From Firmicutes bacterium UBA6811 (GTDB lineage: Bacteria; Bacillota; SHA-98; UBA4971), in the NCBI GenBank assembly GCA_002452295.1, contig DKEX01000087.1, positions 24,301 through 46,308 of the forward strand: DNA of 22,008 bases, in the 5' to 3' direction. The position numbers were made by a program, and so were the translations under genes. Shown piece by piece: positions 1-7,204 of the stretch. Under the pieces are notes generated by a model that was given only the letters and a program-made list of their open reading frames with translations, was not told the origin of the DNA and did no database searches. Each line of letters opens with the position of its first letter. Position 1 is the stretch's first letter.

Positions 1-200
1 ATCCTGTACAGCAGGCCCTCCTGAACCAGGCTCTGGATGGCCTGCTTGACGGTTATCCGGCTTACCCTGTATCGTGCGCTCAACTCGGCCTCCGAGGGGA
101 TTCTCTCACCCGGCCTGAGGCTTTCGTTCCGCAACTCCTCCCGTAGAAAGTCGCGGATTTGATGGTACAACGGAGTAGAGATGTTCCTGTTCGGGATCAT
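1..200 (-). CDS. GntR-family transcriptional regulator, C-terminus cut by window edge
   Basis: Only the first 66 codons are present; the gene runs off the left edge. The visible part is a GntR-type winged helix-turn-helix: the opening PLYHQIRDFLREEL, then LRPGERIPSEAELSARYRVS and RITVKQAIQSLVQEGLLYR, which is the classic pattern of the GntR DNA-binding domain and most like the HutC/YvoA branch. The ATG at 198-200 is chosen because AGGAGG lies 8 nt upstream (209-214). The effector domain is not visible, so the ligand is unknown. Many GntR regulators control nearby transport or sugar/amino-sugar genes, and an ECF S component lies immediately upstream on the same strand, but a terminator separates the two. 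The palindrome at 217-237 may be its own operator. The family call is firm; the role is open. Confidence 0.88.
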   Translation of the reverse strand, partial: MIPNRNISTPLYHQIRDFLREELRNESLRPGERIPSEAELSARYRVSRITVKQAIQSLVQEGLLYR

Positions 201-216
201 TCCTGTGGACCTCCTT

Positions 217-237
217 CCATGCCTTCAGAAGGCATGG
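217..237. promoter_or_regulatory. 21-bp perfect palindrome upstream of the GntR gene
   Basis: The arms CCATGCCTTC and GAAGGCATGG are exact inverted repeats around a single A. The site sits 17-37 nt upstream of the GntR start codon, abutting its Shine-Dalgarno sequence. GntR dimers bind palindromes and often repress their own gene, so an autoregulatory operator is the simplest reading. With a one-base centre it is poorly suited to be an RNA hairpin, which favours a DNA site. Confidence 0.55.
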
Positions 238-441
238 GACGTTCTTGTGCCCGTCATCCATCTAAGCGTGAGTTCAGAAATCCAAGCCGGTTTGGGAGAA
301 GCTTCCGGGTTGCCGGTGCCTGCACGACGGGGCGCTCTCGATTTGGCAAGTCTGAATGCCAAATCTAACCATGTGCGCCGCAAGCGGGGCGCGCCTTACC
401 AAAACCTGGTCTGGAGCATTCCTGCACCCTCACTCACGGTT

Positions 442-469
442 GATATATCCTCTGTGTATATGTCGTCAT
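442..469 (-). promoter_or_regulatory. Possible promoter for the GntR gene
   Basis: This is an AT-rich island (about 440-485) in otherwise GC-rich sequence. Read on the minus strand it has ATGACG (464-469) as a weak -35 and TATATC (442-447) as a -10, with a 16-bp spacer. It would give a leader of roughly 230 nt before the GntR start. The match is modest and several other hexamer pairs in the island are possible. Confidence 0.3.
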
Positions 470-509
470 GATAACTATTCGATACGCGCGCCCCTGATCC
501 TCCTTCGCA

Positions 510-544
510 CGATAAGAAAGCGCCCGGCCGTGTCCGGCCGGGCG
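510..544 (-). terminator. Intrinsic terminator after the ECF S-component gene
   Basis: A perfect 10-bp stem (CGCCCGGCCG, 521-530, with CGGCCGGGCG, 535-544) closes a 4-nt loop. On the minus strand it is followed by a T-rich tail, CTTTCTTATC. It lies about 55 nt past the ECF stop codon and insulates the GntR gene from upstream transcription. Confidence 0.75.
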
Positions 545-597
545 TCTATGCCACTCAAAGACGGTCGTCACCTCTGGGCTCGCAGCCGGAGCGCCCG

Positions 598-1092
598 TCA
601 ACCAGGCCTCGAAAAGGGCCGCTGTGCCAGCCCGACGGCCTTCACGACCGCAAGCGCTATCCCTGCATCAACCAGGTGATGCAGGGCCGTGCCGAGGCCC
701 ACCACGAGGCCGGCCTTCTGCAGCGTGAACCCGAACGGCAGCACTATGAGCGCCTCCGAGAAGGCGTGAATCGGGAGGGTCCACAGGAGCGCCCCCCAGA
801 ACGGCATGCCTCTTTTCACCATGACTGCCCCTGCCCCTGCGAACAGGGCGTGCATTGCCGCCCTGGCAGCGATCACCGGGCCCAGTTTCACGAGGAAGCC
901 CACGGCGGAGCCGGCCCCGACCAGTATCGCCACCCAGGGCCCAAGTAGCATCGAGATCATGACGGGCACGTGTGATGCAAGCGTCGCGGAGAACGGAGGT
1001 ATGACAATGCCAAGGAATCCGCCGAACGCAAGCGGAATAACAAGCGCAAGCGCTGTCAGAAGTGCTCCGAATACCACCTGTTTTGCGGCCAT
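598..1092 (-). CDS. ECF transporter S component (substrate-specificity subunit), NiaX-like
   Basis: This 164-residue membrane protein is the substrate-binding subunit of an energy-coupling-factor vitamin transporter. It would work with a shared EcfA/EcfA'/EcfT module that is not in this window. The sequence is almost entirely hydrophobic, with about six membrane segments. The stretch IPPFSATLASHVPVMISM followed by LGPVIAARAAMHALFAGAGA resembles S components often annotated as niacin-type (NiaX), but I cannot fix the substrate. The start ATG at 1090-1092 follows a purine-rich GGGTGGAG ribosome-binding site; an upstream in-frame extension of 62 residues is rejected because it is polar, Arg-rich and unlike the family. 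The gene has its own promoter (1249-1277) and terminator (510-544), so it is probably monocistronic. No known vitamin riboswitch was recognised in its leader of about 150 nt. Confidence 0.8.
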   Translation of the reverse strand: MAAKQVVFGALLTALALVIPLAFGGFLGIVIPPFSATLASHVPVMISMLLGPWVAILVGAGSAVGFLVKLGPVIAARAAMHALFAGAGAVMVKRGMPFWGALLWTLPIHAFSEALIVLPFGFTLQKAGLVVGLGTALHHLVDAGIALAVVKAVGLAQRPFSRPG

Positions 1093-1248
1093 CTCTCCAC
1101 CCCCCGGATTGCGGCCGGCACGAGCGGGCCCAGGGGTCCTGGCCATACGCGCCTTGCGGAATGTCGAGGTCTCGGCCGCATGGGCCCGGGCGACCCAGGC
1201 CAAACCTGCAAGGACGTGCAAGGCCGTGCCGTGCCGCGCCTTATAGAG

Positions 1249-1277
1249 AGAATACCATACGGCCGGGCAAACGTCCA
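1249..1277 (-). promoter_or_regulatory. Candidate extended -10 promoter for the ECF gene
   Basis: On the minus strand TGGACG (1272-1277) and TATTCT (1249-1254) are separated by 17 bp. The bases before the -10 are TGG, giving an extended -10 (TGnTATTCT). The predicted start, near 1242, leaves a leader of about 150 nt. Confidence 0.5.
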
Positions 1278-1341
1278 CAGGGTGTGATGGCCGTGGCGCC
1301 AGTGGCGCAATCCGGCGCCGCGTGCCGCCCTGCCGCTACGT

Positions 1342-2274
1342 CTATCCGCGAGGTGGCGTGGTCGGCCGCCTTCGCCTCACCCACCACGCGACTCCTCCCG
1401 CTGCGCCCAGCACCAGCACCGCTGCGAGGATGGCGCCCGGCGGCGCCACCTGGACGCCCGCCTCCCCGGCGAACACAGGCACGAGGACCGCCGGCGACCC
1501 CTTTTCTGCATTGTAGGACCCGAGCATCCGCTCCTGCGACGCCCGCCCGCGCGGCGCGGCGAGCATGTCGATGACGTTCGGGTTCACCTCGAGGTCGCTG
1601 CCGCCGCCGAAGACCCACGACCCCGGCTTCTCCATCACCGGGCGGAAGTCGTCGTCGCCGAACGCGTCCTGCGACCCGACGAGCACGTAATAACCCCAGT
1701 TCCTGTCCGGCTCGCCTGTCACAGCCTTCGGCACCGCGATCCTGACGGTCTTGCCGTCCGCGAGCACGCTCGCCGAAAGGCCGTCAGCTATCCCCCTGGC
1801 CTGGGCCGTGTCCTGAGCGGTGAAGGCTCTGCATCCTCCCCAGCCCAGGGCCTTTACGAAGAGGTCCCATGCGTACCTTTTGTCAAAGACGACGAAGGCG
1901 CCCTTGCGGAGGGTGTCGGTGCGGCCGGCGCCACGGGTCGTATCGATGTATATGTTGAGGAGCTGGTGGCTGAAGCCCTCCGGCGCGTTCCACGGATTCG
2001 TGACCTCCTGGAACGTGGCATCGAGGTAGACATACTCCCGATCGTGGCTCACACTGAAGTGCGTGAGATCGAAAAGACCGGGCACGAAGGCCTTGTGTGT
2101 CGGGTACACGTACGTGCCAGGCCCGTAATCATCGCCCACCGGGTCATCCATGTCGAGGACCACCACCGGCTCGGCCAGCGCCGCACCGGGCGCAAGACCA
2201 CCCACCCCCGCGATAACAGTCGCGGCAGTAACGACAGCGATCGCCGCCCACCAGGTTCGCCGCATTGCACACAT
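1342..2274 (-). CDS. Secreted, membrane-anchored protein with glucodextranase C-terminal (DOMON-like) domain
   Basis: The protein has 310 residues. It begins with a signal peptide (hydrophobic core about residues 8-30, likely cut after ALA at 34) and ends with a hydrophobic segment (about 281-299) followed by WVRRRR, a stop-transfer anchor. Between them lies a domain containing DPVGDDYGPGTYVYP (44-58), an FDLTHFSV motif and NPWNAPEGFSHQLLNIYID. This matches my recollection of the glucodextranase C-terminal/DOMON-like carbohydrate-associated module found at the ends of glucodextranases and amylopullulanases. Here it stands alone with no catalytic domain, so a sugar-binding or surface-presentation role is inferred, not shown. 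The start ATG is preceded by GGAGAGGGGG with 8 nt spacing; an ATG three codons later is possible. Upstream lie two operator-like repeats and a candidate promoter, so it is probably transcribed apart from the ROK gene. Confidence 0.7.
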   Translation of the reverse strand: MCAMRRTWWAAIAVVTAATVIAGVGGLAPGAALAEPVVVLDMDDPVGDDYGPGTYVYPTHKAFVPGLFDLTHFSVSHDREYVYLDATFQEVTNPWNAPEGFSHQLLNIYIDTTRGAGRTDTLRKGAFVVFDKRYAWDLFVKALGWGGCRAFTAQDTAQARGIADGLSASVLADGKTVRIAVPKAVTGEPDRNWGYYVLVGSQDAFGDDDFRPVMEKPGSWVFGGGSDLEVNPNVIDMLAAPRGRASQERMLGSYNAEKGSPAVLVPVFAGEAGVQVAPPGAILAAVLVLGAAGGVAWWVRRRRPTTPPRG

Positions 2275-2466
2275 GCCCCCCTCTCCGGCCTGAGGGCCGC
2301 CGTCCGGAGACCTGCCAGCCCGGCGCGCGGCCCGGGAGCCGTCGTCTTGCCCTAATGTACATATTCAGGCATGCATCGCGTAATGCGGGCTTCTGAACAC
2401 GGGCTCCGGGAGCATTGCGGGTCACCGGTGCCGGACAGGGCCCTGCCTCATCCCTGCTTCGGGTGG

Positions 2467-2488
2467 GATTATCGCATATACGCTATGC
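2467..2488. repeat. Operator-like imperfect dyad, copy B
   Basis: On the minus strand it reads GCATAGCGTATA-TGCGATAATC. It matches the copy at 2562-2583 at 17 of 22 positions and has partial internal dyad symmetry (ATnGCnTA with its inverse). It lies between the ROK gene and the DOMON-domain gene, an AT-rich patch where a regulator or promoter would act. Confidence 0.45.
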
Positions 2489-2561
2489 CATCAGGATTTG
2501 CCCTGCCATTGCGGCTAACACCAGCAAACAACGAGAAAGGGGTCTAGCGTTGCCTCTGCTA

Positions 2562-2583
2562 GGTTATCGCTTATACACGATAC
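2562..2583. repeat. Operator-like imperfect dyad, copy A
   Basis: On the minus strand it reads GTATCGTGTATA-AGCGATAACC. It is the partner of the copy at 2467-2488, 95 bp away in the same orientation. The copy overlaps a possible -10 (TATAAG), which would suit repression of the downstream DOMON-domain gene. Confidence 0.45.
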
Positions 2584-2597
2584 TCCCCGGCTTCCAA
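2570..2597 (-). promoter_or_regulatory. Possible promoter for the DOMON-domain gene
   Basis: On the minus strand TTGGAA (about 2592-2597) and TATAAG (about 2570-2575) are spaced 16 bp apart, inside dyad copy A. This would leave a leader of nearly 290 nt before the start at 2274. No long stable structure or known riboswitch was recognised in that leader. Confidence 0.35.
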
Positions 2598-2599
2598 TA

Positions 2600-2632
2600 C
2601 TGACGCCCCAGGCACCGTCACGCCTCGGTCAG
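2600..2632 (-). terminator. Weak hairpin after the ROK kinase gene
   Basis: On the minus strand CTGAC and GTCAG close an inner AGGC/GCCT stem just past the ROK stop codon. The tail (TATTGG) is not a good U-tract, so termination here may be weak or factor-dependent. Confidence 0.3.
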
Positions 2633-2638
2633 GCTCCC

Positions 2639-3610
2639 TCATAATAGTTCCGAGAGCACCAGGCACACCGCGCCAACGACCCCTGCGTCGGGGCCGAGCT
2701 CCGCCTGGACTATCCTTACAGCCTCGAACGCGGGTTTCAGCGCCCGCCCGGCCACGACCTCCCGCACAGGCTCCAGGAGTACCTCACCGAGCCTCGAGAC
2801 CCCGCCTCCTATCACCACGGTGTCAGGGTTCAGGATGTTGATGAGGTTGGCGATCCCAACGCCCAGGTAATCGGCGGCCTTTCCCACCACGGCTATGGCT
2901 GCCGCATCGCCCGCCAGCGCCGCCCGGCCCACGATCTCCGACGTCACAAGCTCGATGTTGCCCGACACGAGGTCCACCATCATCGTTTCCTCGCCGTGGC
3001 GAATGAGCTCCCGGGCCATCCTCGCGATGGCAGGCCCGGCCGCCAGGGCCTCGAGGCAGCCGCGGTTCCCGCAGCCGCACAGGGGGCCCTCATCAACATC
3101 AACGATGGCCATGTGGCCTATCTCCCCCGCCACGAACGAGGACCCGCTGTAGATCTCGCCTCCGAGGATAAGTCCGCCGCCAATGCCGGTGCTCACCGTG
3201 ATGTAGATCATGTTCTTCGAGCCGCGGCCCGCACCCAACCTGGCCTCCCCCAGCCCCGCCAGGTTGGCGTCGTTCTCGAGGTACACCGGCACCCCCAGCA
3301 CCTCGCTCATGAGCGCGCCCAGCGGGACGTCGTGCCACTTGAGATTGGGCGCGAAGACCACGACGCCGGTCTCGGGGTTGAGGGGGCCCGGGCTTCCCAC
3401 CCCCACGCCGGCGACATCGTCCATCCTCGCTCCAGCCTGCGCCACCGCCTCCCTCACCGAATCGATTATGGTGGCCACCACCGCATCGACGCCGCGCTCA
3501 GGCTCAGTCGGCCTGGTCACTCGCGAGATGATCGCGGCCTCGAGGTTCGCGGCGGCCGTCGCAACCTTGGTGCCTCCCAGGTCCACGCCAACCACAAGCG
3601 GCCTCGGCAT
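2639..3610 (-). CDS. ROK-family sugar kinase (probable glucokinase)
   Basis: A 323-residue cytoplasmic kinase that should phosphorylate a hexose, most likely glucose, with ATP. The phosphate-binding DLGGTK lies at 10-15, and the catalytic ENDAN motif at 112-116 carries the general-base Asp. The ROK zinc site is complete, with His166 in EIGHM and Cys178, Cys180 and Cys185 in the CGCGNRGCLEA signature. There is no N-terminal helix-turn-helix, so it is an enzyme and not a ROK repressor. The start at 3608-3610 is chosen because MPRPLVVGVDLGGTK is the usual N-terminus and GGGAGAG precedes it; a 24-residue upstream extension is rejected. It follows the PGI/PMI gene by 87 bp, and together they would take an imported hexose to fructose 6-phosphate. 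Mannose or another hexose could also be the substrate. Confidence 0.88.
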   Translation of the reverse strand: MPRPLVVGVDLGGTKVATAAANLEAAIISRVTRPTEPERGVDAVVATIIDSVREAVAQAGARMDDVAGVGVGSPGPLNPETGVVVFAPNLKWHDVPLGALMSEVLGVPVYLENDANLAGLGEARLGAGRGSKNMIYITVSTGIGGGLILGGEIYSGSSFVAGEIGHMAIVDVDEGPLCGCGNRGCLEALAAGPAIARMARELIRHGEETMMVDLVSGNIELVTSEIVGRAALAGDAAAIAVVGKAADYLGVGIANLINILNPDTVVIGGGVSRLGEVLLEPVREVVAGRALKPAFEAVRIVQAELGPDAGVVGAVCLVLSELL

Positions 3611-3697
3611 CTCTCTCCCACGTCTCCTCTCCACGAATGCTCGTCGCTCACGCTCACCGCAACGGATACCTGCTTGTGCCATCCAGCAAGCCCGGGG

Positions 3698-4795
3698 TTA
3701 CTCCCTCGCAAGTTCGCCTTTGAGGTAGTCTATCACTTTCACAGGCTTCGGGTCCACGCCGTAGAGGAACGCCAGGTACAGGCTGGCGAAGTCCCCGACA
3801 TACACGAGGGACAGGAGCCTCGCCACCTTCGACCTCCCGAGGCTGTGCGCCTCGTCGATGCCGGACGCGCCGCCCATGAGCGTCGCAGTTATCTCCATTC
3901 TCCGCTGCACCCTGGGATGATCCCCCTTGTCCTTCAAGAGCACCACCTGCAGCACCTTCGCGATATCCTCCGGCGCACCCCACCCGACGGTCTCGTTGTG
4001 GTTGAGCTCGGGGAAGACGTTCCAACACGCGTGGGTCTTGCTGTTCTCGTTGATCTGCGTCTTCCACCGGAGGGCCGCCGCTGCTGTGATGCCGGACGAT
4101 CCGTAGATGAGCGGGATTCTCCCGTGCATTGCAATCGCCATGCGCTTCGCCTGGTTGACCGAGGTAGGCGACTCCGGACCAAGCACAACCCCAAGGTCGC
4201 GTAGGATGATCTCCGCTTCCTCGAAGCCGTCCGCGGCGCCCCTCACGTAACCAAGCCGCGCCAGCGCGACCAGCATCGGGACGAACATGTACCCGAGCGC
4301 GGTCCGGGGCGGGAACCCCTGCGGGATGGTGATGAGAGGCACCCCATCTCGTGTGGCAAGCTCCGCAAGGCGGCCGCCGCTCGTGATGCACACCATCCGA
4401 GCGCCCCGCTCACGGGCAATGCTGTAAGCGCTCAGGGTCTCCTCGGTATTCCCCGAGTAGCTCGACACGAACACCAGGGCATCCCTGTCCACGAACGCAG
4501 GAAGCTCATAGCCCCGCACAACGGCCATGGGCACCCGCAGCTCGTCTACAACAAGCTCCCGAACCACGTCGCCTCCGATGGCCGACCCACCGAGTCCCGC
4601 GGCCACGATGCATCGGGCCCCCGCAAAATGCTGAGGAAACTCCGCTCGCCCCGCAATGTCCAGGGCGTCCCGTATCTGGCCCGGAAGGTCGCCCACTATC
4701 TTGAGCATCCCGCCCGGGTCGAGCCTGGCCATGGTTTCGATACTGTCGAGGAATGCCCTGCGTTCGCTGTCACTACTGCTGTTGCCAATCGTCAC
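3698..4795 (-). CDS. Bifunctional phosphoglucose/phosphomannose isomerase (SIS family)
   Basis: This 365-residue enzyme should interconvert glucose 6-phosphate, and also mannose 6-phosphate, with fructose 6-phosphate. Two SIS-domain signatures are visible: GLGGSAIGGD (67-76) and SSYSGNTEET (111-120), the phosphosugar-binding loops. The catalytic stretch ENSKTHACWNVFPELNHNE (250-268) is typical of the bifunctional PGI/PMI branch and holds the expected Glu and His. The GTG at 4793-4795 is taken as start because GAGGGGGT lies 7 nt upstream. A longer in-frame reading from 4885 would have to translate through the terminator-like hairpin at 4832-4871 and adds residues not expected in the family. 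It sits between the sugar ABC ATPase and the ROK kinase genes, supplying the isomerase step of the same pathway. Confidence 0.9.
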   Translation of the reverse strand: MTIGNSSSDSERRAFLDSIETMARLDPGGMLKIVGDLPGQIRDALDIAGRAEFPQHFAGARCIVAAGLGGSAIGGDVVRELVVDELRVPMAVVRGYELPAFVDRDALVFVSSYSGNTEETLSAYSIARERGARMVCITSGGRLAELATRDGVPLITIPQGFPPRTALGYMFVPMLVALARLGYVRGAADGFEEAEIILRDLGVVLGPESPTSVNQAKRMAIAMHGRIPLIYGSSGITAAAALRWKTQINENSKTHACWNVFPELNHNETVGWGAPEDIAKVLQVVLLKDKGDHPRVQRRMEITATLMGGASGIDEAHSLGRSKVARLLSLVYVGDFASLYLAFLYGVDPKPVKVIDYLKGELARE

Positions 4796-4831
4796 ACAAT
4801 TGACCCCCTCACCCAAACCACATGTGTCATG

Positions 4832-4871
4832 AAAAAGGGGATAGCTGGAGATATTCTCCCCAACCATCCCC
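4832..4871 (-). terminator. Terminator-like hairpin between ABC ATPase and PGI/PMI genes
   Basis: On the minus strand an outer GGGGAT/ATCCCC pairing (4866-4871 with 4837-4842) encloses a second stem, GGAGA-ATA-TCTCC (4847-4859), and is followed directly by TTTTT (4832-4836). It is about 50 nt after the ATPase stop codon and 36 nt before the PGI/PMI start. There is almost no room for a new promoter after it, so it may act as a partial terminator or attenuator. Confidence 0.65.
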
Positions 4872-4920
4872 AGGTGCACTCGCAAGGACCGGAGCTTGCG
4901 CCGGAAAACGACGCGCCCGG

Positions 4921-6021
4921 TTACCTGATGGCTTTCCGGGTATCCTTGTCGAACAGATGCGCCTTGCCGGCGTTGAACACGAGCTGATGAGACATGCCGT
5001 CCCTCGCACGTGTGCGGGCATCCACCCTCGCTATGAACGAGTGCTGCCCGACGGTGGCATAGAGGTACACCTCGGAGCCCATCGGCTCGGTGACATCGAT
5101 ATCGGCCATGACCACCCTGTCATCGGTCGCGTCAGGGACGAACTCCCTGTCGTCAATGTCCTCCGGCCTGATGCCGAAGATGATCTCCTTGTCGATATAC
5201 TCGCCGACAGTCTCGAACCTCGTCGGAGGCAGTTTCACCTTGAAGCTCTTCGCATCGACCCAGAGATCGCCGTTTTCCCTCACGATGGCGGCATCAAGGA
5301 AGTTCATGGCGGGGCTTCCGATAAACCCGGCGACGAACACGTTGTCGGGGTGATCGTAGATCTCCATCGGCGCGCCCACCTGCTGGATGAAGCCGTCCTT
5401 CATGACGACTATGCGGTCGCCCATGGTCATGGCTTCCGTCTGGTCGTGGGTAACGTATATGATCGTCGTCTGGAGCCTGTTGTGCAGTTTCGCGAGCTCC
5501 GCCCTCATCTGGACGCGGAGTTTTGCGTCGAGGTTCGAGAGAGGCTCGTCCATGAGGAACACCTTCGGCTCGCGGACGATTGCCCTTCCCAGCGCCACCC
5601 TCTGCCTCTGGCCTCCGGAAAGCTCCTTGGGCTTCCTCTTGAGGAGGTTCTCTATGCCCAGGATCCCCGCGGCTTCCTTCACGCGCTTATCGATCTCGGC
5701 GCGCGGGAATTTGCGTAGCTTGAGGCCGAAGGCCATGTTGTTGTAAACGTCCATGTGGGGATAGAGGGCGTAGTTCTGGAACACCATTGCGATGTCCCTG
5801 TCTTTGGGGGGGATGTCGTTCACGACGGTATCGCCGATGTAGATGTTCCCCTCGGTGATCTCCTCGAGGCCTGCCACCATCCGGAGGGTCGTGGACTTGC
5901 CGCACCCGGACGGGCCGACGAGGATCAGAAACTCCTTGTCTGCGATCTCGAGCGTGGCCTCGTTCACAGCGACAACGTTACCGAACTTCTTGGTCACCTG
6001 CTCCAGGTACACTCTCGCCAT
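4921..6021 (-). CDS. Sugar ABC transporter ATP-binding protein, MsmX/UgpC/MalK type
   Basis: A 366-residue cytoplasmic ATPase that powers a CUT1-type sugar importer. All ABC motifs are intact: Walker A GPSGCGKST (36-44), Q-loop Gln82, signature LSGGQ (134-138), Walker B FLMDEP with Asp158-Glu159, and the H-loop His192. The last 130 or so residues form the C-terminal regulatory domain usual for MalK/UgpC proteins. The start ATG at 6019-6021 follows GGGGGT at 9 nt. A 310-bp gap separates it from the permease gene upstream, which fits MsmX-like ATPases that serve several importers, though the position argues it serves this one at least. A terminator-like hairpin follows it. Confidence 0.92.
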   Translation of the reverse strand: MARVYLEQVTKKFGNVVAVNEATLEIADKEFLILVGPSGCGKSTTLRMVAGLEEITEGNIYIGDTVVNDIPPKDRDIAMVFQNYALYPHMDVYNNMAFGLKLRKFPRAEIDKRVKEAAGILGIENLLKRKPKELSGGQRQRVALGRAIVREPKVFLMDEPLSNLDAKLRVQMRAELAKLHNRLQTTIIYVTHDQTEAMTMGDRIVVMKDGFIQQVGAPMEIYDHPDNVFVAGFIGSPAMNFLDAAIVRENGDLWVDAKSFKVKLPPTRFETVGEYIDKEIIFGIRPEDIDDREFVPDATDDRVVMADIDVTEPMGSEVYLYATVGQHSFIARVDARTRARDGMSHQLVFNAGKAHLFDKDTRKAIR

Positions 6022-6331
6022 CTTCTGATTACCCCCTGTGCCGTCTTACGGAGCCGTACGTAACGCACTCCCAAGGCAGCGTATTTGGAAGACTAAGGAT
6101 GAACCCGTGACCCCGCACCGTCAGGAAGACTCCGCGCTAACCCGCCCGCCTTGCCATCACCCCCGCCCACTTCACCAGAAGCCTGCCGCAACCGACCCTC
6201 CTGGTTCTCTCCGGATAATATTCAACAGGAAACCCGATGATCCTTCTTTGCGCCAAATCCTGTGCGCCGTCGCCCGTCCCCGCGCCCCTGCCGGGCCCGC
6301 CGGCCTCCGGATGGGGCCCACCCGCTCCCGC
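6022..6331. other. Intergenic gap between malG-type permease and ATPase genes
   Basis: I see no gene here. The right half is very GC-rich. A short perfect dyad, TACGG-AG-CCGTA, lies at 6047-6058, close to the ATPase Shine-Dalgarno sequence. No convincing promoter or terminator was found, so I cannot say whether the ATPase gene is co-transcribed with the permeases. Confidence 0.5.
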
Positions 6332-7204
6332 CTACTCCTTGACCCCACCCAGCGTCATGCCGGACACGAGCCACTTCGACGAGTACAGGAAGAGCGCGAG
6401 CGCCGGGATTGCGACCAGCACCGACGCCGCTGCGAACTGCCCCCATGCCGTCTGGAACTGATCCATCAGCTTCTGGAAGCCGATGGGCCACGTGAACATC
6501 GTCGCCTTTTGCAGCATCACGCGGGCCATCATGAAGTCGTTCCACGCCGTCATGAAGCCGAAAAGCCCCGCGATGGCGAGTGCCGGGGTCGAAAGGGGGA
6601 CGATAACCCGGTAGAACGCCATGAGCGGGCTCGCCCCGTCAACCAGCGCCGCCTCGTCCAGCTCCCGTGGTATTGTATCATAGTATCCCTTCAGAATCCA
6701 AATGGAGAACGGCACCGATCCCACGGAGTAGGCAACGGTCATGCCGGTGTAGGTGTTGAACAGCTTCAACCTCACCACCAGGATGTATATGGGAAGCAGC
6801 AACATGCCCGCAGGGATCATCTGCGTCGTCAGCAGGAACAGAAGCCCCGCCCTTCGGCCCGGGAATTTCCACCGGGAGAACGCGTAAGCGGCGGTCGCCG
6901 CCAGCATGAGGCCCACGAGCACGGAGGTCGCGGCGACGACGAGACTGTTCCACAGCCAGATGGTGAAGTCCCGGTCGAAGATGAGAGCACGGTAGTTCTC
7001 CAGGCTCGCCCCGGGCGGTATGAGCGCCAGGTTCGTGGAGAGCAACTGGTTGCTCGGCCGAAGTGATACGCTGATAACCCGGAGGAGCGGGTAGACCGAC
7101 GCCACGCACGCCGCGATGAGGACAGCATGAATGAGAGCCCTCTTGGCTGGGCTGTCGCCTCTCGCTCTGCGGAATGCGCTTCGTCGCGCAGCCCCTGTCG
7201 TCAT
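6332..7204 (-). CDS. Sugar ABC transporter permease, MalG type (CUT1)
   Basis: A 290-residue inner-membrane permease of a carbohydrate importer. It has an Arg-rich cytoplasmic N-terminus, then about six membrane segments (the first at roughly 24-45). The EAA loop that docks on the ATPase is clear: ELDEAALVDGASPLMAFYRVIVPLSTPAL. The C-terminus GMTLGGVKE matches the MalG family ending. The ATG at 7202-7204 overlaps the stop of the partner permease in an ATGA junction (4-bp overlap), so the two are translationally coupled and made in equal amounts. Longer in-frame readings upstream only repeat the partner gene in another frame and are rejected. Confidence 0.92.
   Translation of the reverse strand: MTTGAARRSAFRRARGDSPAKRALIHAVLIAACVASVYPLLRVISVSLRPSNQLLSTNLALIPPGASLENYRALIFDRDFTIWLWNSLVVAATSVLVGLMLAATAAYAFSRWKFPGRRAGLLFLLTTQMIPAGMLLLPIYILVVRLKLFNTYTGMTVAYSVGSVPFSIWILKGYYDTIPRELDEAALVDGASPLMAFYRVIVPLSTPALAIAGLFGFMTAWNDFMMARVMLQKATMFTWPIGFQKLMDQFQTAWGQFAAASVLVAIPALALFLYSSKWLVSGMTLGGVKE

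Larger units (their letters stand above)
201..597. other. Intergenic region between GntR and ECF genes
   Basis: No gene is supported here. It holds, from left to right on the plus strand, the GntR Shine-Dalgarno sequence, the 21-bp palindrome, an AT-rich promoter-like island near 440-485 and the terminator of the ECF gene at 510-544. Short open frames on the plus strand show no recognisable protein and no good ribosome-binding site. Confidence 0.6.

Noticed and set aside
1093..1241. Vitamin riboswitch (TPP, cobalamin, preQ1 or similar) in the ECF gene leader
   Set aside because: None of the conserved strings of these classes could be found in the leader.
2996..4204. A 402-codon open frame on the plus strand opposite the ROK and PGI/PMI genes
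   Set aside because: It spans two real genes and their spacer, with a composition typical of a shadow frame.
4796..4885. A 30-residue N-terminal extension of PGI/PMI
   Set aside because: It covers the terminator-like hairpin, has no ribosome-binding site, and a GTG with a good Shine-Dalgarno sequence follows at 4795.
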